A stretch of DNA of 64,000 nucleotides from positions 1 to 64,000 of the forward strand of contig NZ_AUUU01000046.1 in NCBI RefSeq assembly GCF_002760435.1, given 5' to 3'. The stretch's first letter is position 1; every line of letters starts with the position of its first letter. Source of the DNA: Clostridium sp. LS. Its GTDB lineage: Bacteria; Bacillota; Clostridia; Clostridiales; Clostridiaceae. A program made the translations under genes and the position numbers. Below are positions 52,865 through 61,853 of the stretch, piece by piece. The notes below the pieces were generated by a model that saw only the letters and a list, made by a program, of their open reading frames with translations, searched no databases and was not told the DNA's origin.

Positions 52865-52963
52865 AATATTGTTCTGAATTAGAATAATATTATGAACTTT
52901 CGTTCTAATTATAAGTATATATTGGCAAATTTATCTTGTCAATAATTTTAAGAACAAATGTTC
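52865..52963. promoter_or_regulatory. Operator cluster with two GAAC-N4-GTTC boxes
   Basis: Between the divergent 52829 and 52996 genes: GAACTTTCGTTC (52894-52905) and AGAACAAATGTTCT (52951-52964) are perfect GAAC-N4-GTTC dyads. GTTCTGAATTAGAAT near 52870 is a related inverse arrangement. They match the LexA box rule of Gram-positive bacteria, or they are the operators of the XRE protein itself, as for ImmR in ICEBs1-type elements. Confidence 0.55.
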
Positions 52964-52995
52964 TGTTTTTAAAATTATATTTGGAGGTCACAGAA

Positions 52996-53445
52996 ATGAA
53001 TTTTGGTGATAAAATAAAATTACTCCGTAAAGAAGCTGGACTTTCTCAGGAAGACTTAGCCAAAAAGTTAGGTATTACTCAAAAATCTATCTGTAATTAC
53101 GAAAATAATACTAGATTCCCTAAAGGGCAAAAAATTATTACTGGACTTGCTGAAATATTCAATGTTTCAGTAGATTATTTAATATCTGATAATGAAGATG
53201 TTTCAAGAGATGAGAATTTTATATCTTCTGCTAAAGCTGAGTTTGGTTACAAAGGGAAAAAAGAGGCAGAAATGATTTTAAAGAGAACTTCTGCAGTACT
53301 TGCAGGAGGGGAATTGTCCGATGAAGATAAGGATGCTTTTTTTAAGTCAATTACGGAAATATATTTTGATGCAAAACAAAAGGCAAGAAAAAAATATGGT
53401 AATAAATCAACATCTATAGGCAATGACGATAATAAAACTCCTTAA
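52996..53445 (+). CDS. XRE-family repressor, ImmR-like
   Basis: 149 residues from the ATG at 52996 (TTTGGAGGTCAC upstream; the frame extends to 52936). N-terminal helix-turn-helix: LRKEAGLSQEDLAKKLGITQ, KSICNYENNTRFPKGQKI. The C-terminal part is charged. Followed by an ImmA-like metalloprotease gene, the repressor and anti-repressor pair of mobile elements such as ICEBs1. Confidence 0.87.
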   Translation: MNFGDKIKLLRKEAGLSQEDLAKKLGITQKSICNYENNTRFPKGQKIITGLAEIFNVSVDYLISDNEDVSRDENFISSAKAEFGYKGKKEAEMILKRTSAVLAGGELSDEDKDAFFKSITEIYFDAKQKARKKYGNKSTSIGNDDNKTP

Positions 53446-53460
53446 GAGAGGTAATTGCTT

Positions 53461-53967
53461 ATGACTAATTTTATTTCTAAAGAAGTGGATAAGCTTATTA
53501 AAAAATATAAGACAAGAGATCCTTTTGAAATGGCTAAAGGTATGAATATTAATATATGCTATCATGATTTAGGTGACTTAAAGGGGTATTATTTCTATCA
53601 ATCTAAGTTTCGGTATATTGTAATCAATAAAAATATTCAGGAAGAACTATTACCAGTTATATGTGCTCATGAACTTGGACATGATAGATTTCACCAAAGT
53701 TATGCCAAAAATGATGCTATAAGAGAATTCTCTTTATTTGATATGACATCAAAACCTGAAAGAGAAGCTAATCTTTTCGCATCAGAACTTTTAATTCCAG
53801 ACTCTACTATTATGGAATTATTTTATGGCGATTATACCTTTTCATCAGTAGCTGCTGAACTAAACGTGCCTATTGAGCTAGTTGATTTTAAAAGTCAAAT
53901 ATTAAAAGCTAAAGGGTATAATATAAGTACACTATGCATTTCTAAAGGAAACTTTTTGAAAAACTGA
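53461..53967 (+). CDS. ImmA/IrrE-family metalloprotease
   Basis: 168 residues. Zinc site HELGH in PVICAHELGHDRFHQS with downstream Glu in KPEREANLFASELLIPDS. These proteases cleave the partner XRE repressor in response to a signal such as DNA damage. It starts 15 bases after the XRE stop with GAGAGG upstream. Terminator at 53965. Confidence 0.9.
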   Translation: MTNFISKEVDKLIKKYKTRDPFEMAKGMNINICYHDLGDLKGYYFYQSKFRYIVINKNIQEELLPVICAHELGHDRFHQSYAKNDAIREFSLFDMTSKPEREANLFASELLIPDSTIMELFYGDYTFSSVAAELNVPIELVDFKSQILKAKGYNISTLCISKGNFLKN

Positions 53968-54004
53968 TACAAAAAATGATTATATAAAATTACTTTTTGT
54001 ATCA
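53965..54004. terminator. Terminator after the ImmA-like gene
   Basis: TGATACAAAAA pairs with TTTTTGTATCA around an 18-base AT loop; it overlaps the ImmA stop codon. Confidence 0.55.
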
Positions 54005-54062
54005 TCAGTAGTTTAATTTTTTATATCCATATCCTTTTGATTACAATTATATTATTAATCTT

Positions 54063-55316
54063 TTAAGAATATAATTGTAATAAACATTTATACTCATCCT
54101 TAATATTTATATAAGTTTTCATTAAATTGTTACTTTCATTTAAAGCTTCAAAAACAATAAAATCATAATTGTTAATAAATAAATTAGTTATCTGTGCGTC
54201 TATTTTGTTGCTTTTTACCATATCATTTAATATTTTAATTACTTTTTCTTTTTCAAAAGATTTTTTGTAACTTCTTACACCTATTAACGCACTGGCTATG
54301 TCTCCTATTGCCACAATTTTACTCTCAGCTGTGAGTTCATCACCTTTAATTCCAAAAGGATATCCTGTCCCATCTATTTTTTCATGGTGGAGTGTTGCTA
54401 TATCTCTTATATCATCTATGTTTAAGTTACTTAAAATATTATAACCTATTAAGGAATGTTTTTTCATAATTTCAAACTCTTCTTGGGTAAGTTTTTCAGG
54501 CTTTTCTAATATTTGTACTGGAATTGCTATTTTCCCTATATCGTGAAGTACTGAAGCTATTTTAATTTTATCTAAAGCTTCTTCATCTAATCCTATTAAT
54601 TTTCCTATTTGATAACTTATTGCTTCTACTAATATGGTATGTTTAACTGTTGCTTCACTTCTAAAATCAATAGAATATGCTAACATCTTACTACTTGCTA
54701 ATATTTCTTCCCTAGTTAAAATCTTTTTTTCAAAAAAACCATATAATTCTTCTTCATATGAATCATCTAATAATTTTTCTAAAATACTATACTCCCTATC
54801 CGCTTTTAAAAACAATTTAATATTCTCTTCTGTATAATATTCTCCACTCATCTTGATTAACTCTTTTGCTGCTTCTTTCTTAATTGAATAAATTCTCTCT
54901 ATGTAATCACAAAAGTTTAGCAATAGTCCCTCTTTACTTATAATCTCCATATTTCTACTTTTATAGTATTTATCCGAAAAATGATGTGTTAAAACTATCT
55001 CATACATTTTTGAAAGTGGCGAAAAATATTTTATAAACAATGCACCATAAATCGCATGCCTAAAAGGTGCATTGATATCTATTTCAGCAAGCTTGTCTAT
55101 TTCTTCAACTTTATAATCCCCTATATCATGGAAAACACCTAGTGTACATAGTTCTCTTATTTCCTCATCTGTATATTTTCCCTTTACTTTTAATAAATTC
55201 ATCATAATGTATGCTACTCTTTGTCCATGGTTAAATAGTCTGATATCTACCGAATTGATAGCATTATGAATTATTAGTATCATTTGTCTTAAAGTAACTT
55301 CAAAGCTTTTTTTCAT
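54063..55316 (-). CDS. HD-GYP domain phosphodiesterase with two HD domains
   Basis: 417 residues, cytosolic. An N-terminal degenerate HD domain (LGVFHDIGDYKVEE, YEIVLTHHFSDKYY, about 50-130) and a C-terminal HD-GYP domain (about 225-400): HTILVEAISYQIG, ASVLHDIGKIAIPVQILEKP, TLHHEKIDGTGYPFGIKGDE. HD-GYP enzymes hydrolyse cyclic-di-GMP. It lies downstream of a chemoreceptor and a kinase on the same strand. GGAGTGAG precedes the ATG. Confidence 0.88.
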   Translation of the reverse strand: MKKSFEVTLRQMILIIHNAINSVDIRLFNHGQRVAYIMMNLLKVKGKYTDEEIRELCTLGVFHDIGDYKVEEIDKLAEIDINAPFRHAIYGALFIKYFSPLSKMYEIVLTHHFSDKYYKSRNMEIISKEGLLLNFCDYIERIYSIKKEAAKELIKMSGEYYTEENIKLFLKADREYSILEKLLDDSYEEELYGFFEKKILTREEILASSKMLAYSIDFRSEATVKHTILVEAISYQIGKLIGLDEEALDKIKIASVLHDIGKIAIPVQILEKPEKLTQEEFEIMKKHSLIGYNILSNLNIDDIRDIATLHHEKIDGTGYPFGIKGDELTAESKIVAIGDIASALIGVRSYKKSFEKEKVIKILNDMVKSNKIDAQITNLFINNYDFIVFEALNESNNLMKTYINIKDEYKCLLQLYS

Positions 55317-55416
55317 CTACTCACTCCTGAAATTCTATCACTTAAATATATAAAAGCAATATAATTAAAATACTGTAAAAATCCGGAGAACTTACTCTTT
55401 ATTATTATACTCTATG

Positions 55417-57135
55417 TTACATCTTAAACTTAGAAATTTTCATTTTTAAATTTTCTGCACTTTCTTTTGCTTTTAAAGCTTCTCCTAAAACTTCATTGGA
55501 TTTAGCATTTACTTCTTGTACTCTATTTGCTATATCTGTAGTTGCTCCAGCTCCTTCGCTTGCTGCTTCTGCAACTCCATCTATTGTTTTTAAAATTTCT
55601 TGTACTGATGCTAATAGTTCTTCTGAAGTTGCACTTAAATCTGTAGAAAAGTCTTTATAATATATTGCATCATCATTATATTCTTTACTTGTTTTAACCA
55701 AGATTTCATAGTCTTTTAAAATTCTACTTTCAATAAAGTTTAACATATTACTAGAATTTGATGTTAAATCGTTAACGGAAGATAATATAATTCCTGTAGT
55801 GCTTTGGATTTTATTTATAGTTTCACTAGACTGTTCTGCAAGTTTTCTTATTTCTTCTGCTACTACATTAAATCCTCTACCTGCTTCACCTGCTCTTGCT
55901 GCTTCTATAGCTGCATTAAGCGCAAGTAAATTAGTTTGGGAGGTTATTTGAAGTATTGAATCTGCTAAAACATTTATTTGTTCTACTGCTTTTGCTTTTT
56001 CAATAGATTGCTTTAGTGCTTTTTCTGTTTCTTTAAACATTCTTTCTGTTTCTCTTTGATTATTTTCTGATGTAAGCATAATATTTTTAGCTTTTTCACT
56101 TATTCCTGTAGCTTTCCCCGCACCTTCCTCAGACTTTTGTGCTACAGAACTAACCGCTCTCTCCATTTCCCCAGAGGTTGCTGCCATTTCTTCTGCTGAA
56201 GCTGCTGTTTCTTCCGTGCTTGCTGAAAGCTCTTCTGTAGTTGCTGATACTTCTTCTACATCATTATCTAAATTATTAATACTATTTTTAACATTTCCAA
56301 CTATATTTTCAATATTATCAGCTTCAAAAGTTATATTTAAAACTAACTCTTTAAGTGAATTTTGAGTCCTGCTTATAGCTTGTGCAATCTCACCCATTTC
56401 ATCTTTTCTTTTTGTGAATTTTTCTGGTGCCTCCGTTGAAAAATCACCTGTAGCCATAACATTTAAATGATTTACAACAAGTGTTAAGGGGTTTACTATA
56501 TTTCGTGATATAACATAAACTGCTATAGTTGCAAAAAGGATTGCAAAGAAAATAATAATATTTAATACTAACATCGTTTTGTTATATTCCAATTGTTTAT
56601 TTTTGATTGTATTTTCTCCATCTTTAACGTTATAATCAGATAGGTCTCTTAAATTATTTCCAACTTCCAATAATACATTTTCTACTTTATCAAATTCTTT
56701 AATAGCTTCTTGTTGTTTACCTTCAAGAGCAAGTTTTATAGCACTTTCTCTCCCATCTCTATATTTTTGCATAGTACTTTCAAGAGTTGGCAAGAGATCA
56801 GTTTCATATTTATCAAGTTCTATTTTTTTATAAGTTTCAATTGATTTGTTGAATTTTTCCTTTCTTTCTTCAATATCCTTTAATTTTTTATTTTGCGCTT
56901 CTTTGTCATTAGTATGAAGCATAATATAATAAATATCTGCTTCTTCAGCTCTTTGTTGCGCTCTAGCATCGTTTAAACTTTGTATCGATACTAAATTATT
57001 GTTATACATTGAATCTAGTTCTGACTTCAAACTTCTAATATTTACATACATCATAGAACCTATTATAAAAAATAAAACACCTATAAATAATACCATAGTA
57101 ACTATTTTTGTTCTTACTTTAAGATTATTTAACAT
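55417..57135 (-). CDS. Methyl-accepting chemotaxis protein
   Basis: 572 residues. Membrane segment (about 8-30), four-helix-bundle sensor (about 35-185), second membrane segment (about 190-210), HAMP (about 212-265), then the cytoplasmic coiled-coil with the hairpin tip [40 protein letters not shown]. It lacks a C-terminal CheR-binding pentapeptide that I can see. GGGGGATAG precedes the ATG. Confidence 0.92.
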   Translation of the reverse strand: MLNNLKVRTKIVTMVLFIGVLFFIIGSMMYVNIRSLKSELDSMYNNNLVSIQSLNDARAQQRAEEADIYYIMLHTNDKEAQNKKLKDIEERKEKFNKSIETYKKIELDKYETDLLPTLESTMQKYRDGRESAIKLALEGKQQEAIKEFDKVENVLLEVGNNLRDLSDYNVKDGENTIKNKQLEYNKTMLVLNIIIFFAILFATIAVYVISRNIVNPLTLVVNHLNVMATGDFSTEAPEKFTKRKDEMGEIAQAISRTQNSLKELVLNITFEADNIENIVGNVKNSINNLDNDVEEVSATTEELSASTEETAASAEEMAATSGEMERAVSSVAQKSEEGAGKATGISEKAKNIMLTSENNQRETERMFKETEKALKQSIEKAKAVEQINVLADSILQITSQTNLLALNAAIEAARAGEAGRGFNVVAEEIRKLAEQSSETINKIQSTTGIILSSVNDLTSNSSNMLNFIESRILKDYEILVKTSKEYNDDAIYYKDFSTDLSATSEELLASVQEILKTIDGVAEAASEGAGATTDIANRVQEVNAKSNEVLGEALKAKESAENLKMKISKFKM

Positions 57136-57162
57136 TTTCTATCCCCCATCCAATACAAAATT

Positions 57163-57879
57163 TTATACCATTTTTAACTTTACTGTAAATGTAAATTTTG
57201 TCCCCCTTCCTTTATAACTCTTTACTTTTATTTCTCCACCCATAATTTCTACAAGTTCCTTACAAATTGCAAGTCCAAGTCCAGTACCACCAAAATTACG
57301 TGTTATAGATTTATCTGCTTGTGTAAAAGGTTTAAATATTTTATTTATTGCTTCCTCCGTCATTCCTATCCCTGTATCTTCTACAACAAAGATTATTTTA
57401 TTATTAATGATATAATTATTGTCAATACTAATTTTTAGCAAAATTTTTTCTTCATTAGTAAATTTAATAGCATTACTCATTAAGTTCATTATCACTTGGG
57501 TGAGCCTAGTTGGGTCGCCTATAACAAAGAAAGGCACATCTGAATCAATAATTACTTCTAATTTTAATTTCTTTTCATTTATCTTCACGCTAAAAGGTTT
57601 TATAGATCTTTCTATTATATCATATAAATTAAATGTAATTTCTTCTAACTCAATTTTATTTGATTCCAATTTAGCTAAATCTAACAGATTATTTGTAATA
57701 GTTAAAATTAGATCAGCACATTCTTTTATATAATTAACATATTCTAATTGTTGATTATTTAAAGTAGTATCTTCAAGAAGTTGTAAAAAACCCATTATCC
57801 CATTTATAGGATTTTTAATATCGTGAATGATTTTAGACACTATCATTGATTTTTCACTATTATATATCAATAGACTCAC
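57163..57879 (-). CDS. Sensor-less histidine kinase
   Basis: 238 residues: only HisKA (His in SKIIHDIKNPINGIMGFLQL) and HATPase (TQVIMNLMSNAIKFT, VEDTGIGMTEEAI, NFGGTGLGLAICKELVEIMG). No input domain or membrane segment, so it must be recruited by another protein, perhaps the chemoreceptor 27 bases downstream. Start uncertain: GTG at 57879, TTG a few codons in, or the first ATG (MIVSKII). It could also be the remnant of a longer kinase. Confidence 0.8.
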   Translation of the reverse strand: MSLLIYNSEKSMIVSKIIHDIKNPINGIMGFLQLLEDTTLNNQQLEYVNYIKECADLILTITNNLLDLAKLESNKIELEEITFNLYDIIERSIKPFSVKINEKKLKLEVIIDSDVPFFVIGDPTRLTQVIMNLMSNAIKFTNEEKILLKISIDNNYIINNKIIFVVEDTGIGMTEEAINKIFKPFTQADKSITRNFGGTGLGLAICKELVEIMGGEIKVKSYKGRGTKFTFTVKLKMV

Positions 57880-58037
57880 CTTCTACTATAATATTAACTT
57901 GTCTTAGTCAATCAACCCTGTTTTCTATATTTGTATTAGTTATAATTGTATCAAATTTAACATATTAGTTCAATGTTAAATTATTGGTTTCTGTATTCAT
58001 TAACAGCTTATTGATATATTATTTTTGGGTGATGAAA

Positions 58038-58361
58038 ATGAATTTAGATTATACATTAATTGGCTTAAGAATTAAAAATTATCGTAACCAACAAAATATT
58101 ACTCAAAATCAACTATCAGAGATGCTTGATGTATCAAATGTTTATATAAGCAAAATTGAACGTGGTACAACTAAAATAAATTTAGAAATGCTTTATAAAA
58201 TATCGACCATTCTTAATATCCCTATATCCTTTTTACTTACAGGTATTGATGAGGAATCAAATAATTATTTAGATTCAGAAATTGCTGAGTTAATTAGCAA
58301 GTGTAGCATCAAGAAGAAAAAATTAATTTATGAACTTATAAAAGCTGTTGTCAAATCTTAA
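58038..58361 (+). CDS. XRE-family transcriptional regulator
   Basis: 107 residues from the ATG at 58038 (GGGTGATG upstream). Helix-turn-helix: IKNYRNQQNITQNQLSEMLD, VSNVYISKIERGTTKINLEM. The C-terminal part has a short lysine-rich helix. Divergent from the kinase gene; immediately upstream of the candidate invertible promoter. If the promoter faces left it would make antisense RNA across this gene. Confidence 0.85.
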   Translation: MNLDYTLIGLRIKNYRNQQNITQNQLSEMLDVSNVYISKIERGTTKINLEMLYKISTILNIPISFLLTGIDEESNNYLDSEIAELISKCSIKKKKLIYELIKAVVKS

Positions 58362-58548
58362 GAATTATTTGATAACAGTTATTTTCAACTTAACAATTAT
58401 CCAATATTTTTACTGATTTCATTTTACGGTACTCTGGATTTTTTATAACTTACAGTTTATATATTTTCATTTATTTTATCTAATTATTTATAATAAATGT
58501 TATTTTTTGACTTTTAAAATAAATAATTATATCATTTATTGGAACAGA
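58362..58548. other. AT-rich gap between the XRE gene and the invertible segment
   Basis: No gene is seen. GATAACAG near 58370 and TGTTGTCAAATC at the end of the XRE gene can form a short hairpin that may act as its terminator. Confidence 0.35.
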
Positions 58549-58734
58549 ATAAATATTTTGTACAATTATAGTAATTATTATAAAAGAAAAACCAGTAAAA
58601 ATTACGCTATTTTTGTAATTATATTACAAGATAACCCACAATATCTTTTATTTATACCAAATATTAGCTATAATAAAAACAATACTTGCATAGTATGGAA
58701 TTTGTATTATAATAAAATTGTACAAAATATTTAT
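58549..58734. promoter_or_regulatory. Candidate invertible promoter bounded by 19-bp inverted repeats
   Basis: ATAAATATTTTGTACAATT (58549-58567) and its perfect complement (58716-58734) bound a 148-bp segment. Just inside the right repeat is a promoter-like pair: TTGCAT (58686-58691), 16 bases, TATAAT (58708-58713), pointing right into the recombinase gene that starts at 58770. A FimB-size tyrosine recombinase next to such repeats matches known phase-variation switches. In the other orientation the promoter would point left, antisense to the XRE gene and toward the kinase-chemoreceptor-HD-GYP unit. Confidence 0.6.
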
Positions 58735-58769
58735 ATTGTATTATTTAAAACTAAGGAGAAAACAATATA

Positions 58770-59366
58770 ATGAATAGTACTAAGCCAAAAATCAAATATT
58801 TAACTCAAACTGAAGCAATTAATCTTTTCAATTCTATTGAACACTCAAACTCTTGTCATGCATTACGTGATTTAGCAATTTTTAGATTAGCCTACAGATG
58901 CGGTCTTAGAGCTTCTGAGATTTCACTGTTAAAACTTGAAAATTATAATATTTCAAAAGGGGAATTATATTGTAATAGATTAAAAGGAAGCAACAATAAT
59001 ACGATAAGACTTGATAAAAAAACAATGGATGTATTAAATAAATATATAGATAAAAGTATGATTTTATCTAGCCAAGATACTATTTTTAAAAGCCAAAAAA
59101 ATAAGCCGATTTCAAGGCAAACTTTAGATTATCTTATGAAAAAATACTGTATATTAGCAAAAATAGAAGACAAATCCAAACATCATTTTCATGCATTAAA
59201 GCATACTACTGCTGTTCATCTAGCTGAATGTGATATGGATATAAAAGAGTTACAATGGTGGTTAGGTCATAAATCAGTATCAAATACTGAGATATATTTC
59301 CAATTTACAACTAAGCAGCAAGAAAGAATGTATGCGAAACTTGAAGGTAAATCCGAATTAGTTTGA
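58770..59366 (+). CDS. FimB-size tyrosine recombinase, probable DNA invertase
   Basis: 198 residues, only the catalytic domain, as in FimB/FimE-type inverting recombinases. Arg47 in YRCGLRASEISLLKLENY, His141 in HHFHALKHTTAVHLAE, His167 in WWLGHKSVSN and Tyr176 in TEIYFQFT. The second catalytic Arg of the HxxR motif is replaced by Lys144 (HALK), a notable change that may lower activity. AAGGAG precedes the ATG. The upstream 19-bp inverted repeats are the likely substrate. Terminator at 59392. Confidence 0.85.
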   Translation: MNSTKPKIKYLTQTEAINLFNSIEHSNSCHALRDLAIFRLAYRCGLRASEISLLKLENYNISKGELYCNRLKGSNNNTIRLDKKTMDVLNKYIDKSMILSSQDTIFKSQKNKPISRQTLDYLMKKYCILAKIEDKSKHHFHALKHTTAVHLAECDMDIKELQWWLGHKSVSNTEIYFQFTTKQQERMYAKLEGKSELV

Positions 59367-59391
59367 TTTTTAATCTTTAAATAAAAGTAAC

Positions 59392-59438
59392 AACATCTCT
59401 TATTTTTATAAAATTTGTGGAGATGTTGATTTTTTTTA
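59392..59438 (+). terminator. Intrinsic terminator of the recombinase gene
   Basis: AACATCTC pairs with GAGATGTT, followed by GATTTTTTTT. Confidence 0.75.
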
Positions 59439-60053
59439 ATTTCAACAATAAGAATTTTAAATCCCCCATTCTTCATCACTAATACTACTTAATCCTGCCA
59501 GTTTAATTTATAGTTTCCCTGCCTTCTCTGCCCTTTTTAGTTCCTATTCCTGCTGCTTCTCCCCATTTAAGTTCCCCTGATTTTATTTCATCTTGATTTA
59601 TTCTAAAACCCTATCACAGGTTTTCTTAGCGGAGGACTTTGTCCAATAACTATAGTCATTAGTTAGAAAAATAGCATACCCCTTCTTATATTCATTATGG
59701 TTATAAATGAGTTTTTCAATTCTCATAATATCCTTTAAGAAGTCATATCTTCTTATATCTTGTGCTCCATGATTTTTTAATAAATACCTCTCTCCATCTA
59801 CAATAGTATCACAAGCAGCAGTTACATATTTTAATTCTATAGGATAAAACTCATCCTCTTCTTTAAGAAGAATATCAATATGCATAGATGGATCAATATG
59901 TGCAGGAGAGTATTCTAATCTAACATCACTTTTGGGCATATGCCTTTGCAGCTCCCAAGAAAGTGCAAACTGAAAGTCTGCCTCCGAAAAAAAGATTTTT
60001 CTTTTATTACTCAAGGAATTTATTGTGGTTATTATATTTTGTTTTGAAAGCAA
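59410..60053 (-). pseudogene. Decayed nuclease-like gene (PD-(D/E)XK-like)
   Basis: The open part gives 151 residues with a restriction-endonuclease-like core: HIDILLKEEDEFYPIELKYV, which supplies the D and E-x-K residues. After CDRVLE-stop the coding sense continues in other frames: FRINQDEIKSGELKWGEAAG then IGTKKGRE in one, SSISDEEWG in a second, and FKILIVEIKKNQHLHKFYKN in a third, reaching about 59410. The pieces read as one C-terminal domain broken by at least two frameshifts. TTG start after GAGGTG. Location beside the Gabija genes suggests a lost defence-associated gene. Confidence 0.65.
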
Positions 60054-60146
60054 CCTTTCTCACCTCTACTATGAATTATTTCTCTTTTATTTTAATATGT
60101 TAAACATTGGACTAATAAAATTTTAAGGTAGACTCTAATTCTTAAA

Positions 60147-61853
60147 CTAAAGGTAAATAATATCGAATTTATTAAGTTTATTTTTATTTTCATCCGATAA
60201 TTGAGGAACATTTATGAATAAATTATTTTTAGCTCTACTTAATGCAACATAATAAACTCTATTTGCTTCTATATCTATATCTGGATTTAATAAAAAACTT
60301 AATTCCTTATTCTCATCGTAATTTTCTTTTGGTTGCATTAGCAAAAGTACATTGTCAAATTCATCTCCTTTAGCTTTATGAATAGTCCTATGCATACTAT
60401 TATCATCAGCTATGTTAACTGCCACTGATACCTTATTATATGTCAATTGGCTATAATACTGACTAATATTCCCTGAAGATATTTTCCCCTTAGTCCCATT
60501 AAAACCAAATAAATAACTATTATAAAAATCCTTGATACTTATTTCTTTAAATTTATCATAATTATTCATTAATCTTTTTATATTCAAAACCGCTTCTTTA
60601 TCACCAAATTCTTTATACTTCCTGTAGGCTTTTTTCATATATTTAATAGCATCCTTAATTTTGTTTTGCCTGCAATATTCTAAGCTATTTATAACATAAA
60701 AAATCATTTTCCCTCTATCGGAATCTGAAAAAATCAATTCATCTGAGGCATCTGTCGAAAAATAATCTTCAAACCCATATTTTAAAATATTAGACATATC
60801 ATTTCTAAATGCTAAAGTACATACTGATTTAGCATTACATATTTGAATTGCTTTATTATAAGCGTCTAAGAACCCTCCTACTAACAGAACTGGTTTTTTA
60901 CCATCTTTGTTATCAGGACTATTCTGTTTAAAAGTTTTTTCATTTCTTACATCATTTAATACATTAATAATTTGCTGAGTGCTTCTGTAATTATTATTAA
61001 TCATATATAATTTCATATCATGCAAAGTAAAATCAATAAATCTTTGAACATCCGCACCTTGAAATGAATAAATTGATTGACATGCATCTCCTATAACTCC
61101 GACTACAGCTTCTTTTTCAGCAATCATTTCTATAATTTTAGACTGAATAGGGCTTGTATCCTGAAATTCATCAATTAAAACATAAGGAAACTTAGCACGT
61201 AAAATATCATATATTCGTGGTTGTTTTTCAAGTATCTTATAACTTAAAAATAGAACATCATCATGACTTATTAATCCTTGTTTCCAGCATATTTTTTTAT
61301 ATTCTATATAAGATGCTTTTTTAATGTTATATCCATCAATCTTTCCACTACTACTATATTTGAATCCCAGTTCTACATTTCCGTTATCTTTTAGATTCCA
61401 TTTTAAACTCATTAAAGCTTTGGCAAGTGCTTTATCATCTCTGACTCTTTGCTGTTTTGTACTTTCTTTCCATTCTTTTAGAATGCTATATGTAGGTACA
61501 AACTCATCATGTCCATCAATAGCATTTAAAGGGAAACTAAACTCGTCATTTAAACCCCATAAATATGGCTTAATAATATTTTTATATAAAAAACTATGTA
61601 TAGTACCTACCTCTACATAATCAATGAAATCTTCAAGCCTACTTATTATTGTATCTACACCTACGTTAGTATATGTAATGCACGCAATTTTTCTAACTTT
61701 AGAAATTCTCTCTGAAGTTAAAATAATGTTATTAATATGATTTATTAAAAATCTCGTTTTTCCAGCACCAGGACCAGCACATAATTTAAAGTTAGTTTCA
61801 ATATCAATTAATTCATCACTATCTTTCAACTTTAGTGCTGTAGAGAAATCCAT
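60147..61853 (-). CDS. gajB: UvrD-like helicase, Gabija GajB
   Basis: 568 residues, superfamily 1A helicase. Walker A AGPGAGKTRFLINHINNI, TIHSFLY, motif II VLIDEFQDTSPIQ, motif III GDACQSIYSFQGADVQRF, motif IV NNNYRSTQQIINVL, motif V HRTIHKAKGDEFDNVLLL, motif VI YYVALSRAKNNLFI. It overlaps the upstream OLD-family gene by 22 bases. The two-gene arrangement, OLD nuclease followed by UvrD-like helicase, is the Gabija anti-phage system. GajB is thought to sense DNA ends and activate GajA. Confidence 0.85.
   Translation of the reverse strand: MDFSTALKLKDSDELIDIETNFKLCAGPGAGKTRFLINHINNIILTSERISKVRKIACITYTNVGVDTIISRLEDFIDYVEVGTIHSFLYKNIIKPYLWGLNDEFSFPLNAIDGHDEFVPTYSILKEWKESTKQQRVRDDKALAKALMSLKWNLKDNGNVELGFKYSSSGKIDGYNIKKASYIEYKKICWKQGLISHDDVLFLSYKILEKQPRIYDILRAKFPYVLIDEFQDTSPIQSKIIEMIAEKEAVVGVIGDACQSIYSFQGADVQRFIDFTLHDMKLYMINNNYRSTQQIINVLNDVRNEKTFKQNSPDNKDGKKPVLLVGGFLDAYNKAIQICNAKSVCTLAFRNDMSNILKYGFEDYFSTDASDELIFSDSDRGKMIFYVINSLEYCRQNKIKDAIKYMKKAYRKYKEFGDKEAVLNIKRLMNNYDKFKEISIKDFYNSYLFGFNGTKGKISSGNISQYYSQLTYNKVSVAVNIADDNSMHRTIHKAKGDEFDNVLLLMQPKENYDENKELSFLLNPDIDIEANRVYYVALSRAKNNLFINVPQLSDENKNKLNKFDIIYL

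Noticed and set aside
58507-58770. Plus-strand ORF of 87 aa before the invertase
   Set aside because: It spans the inverted repeats and the promoter, is almost all Asn/Ile/Tyr, and has no ribosome-binding site.
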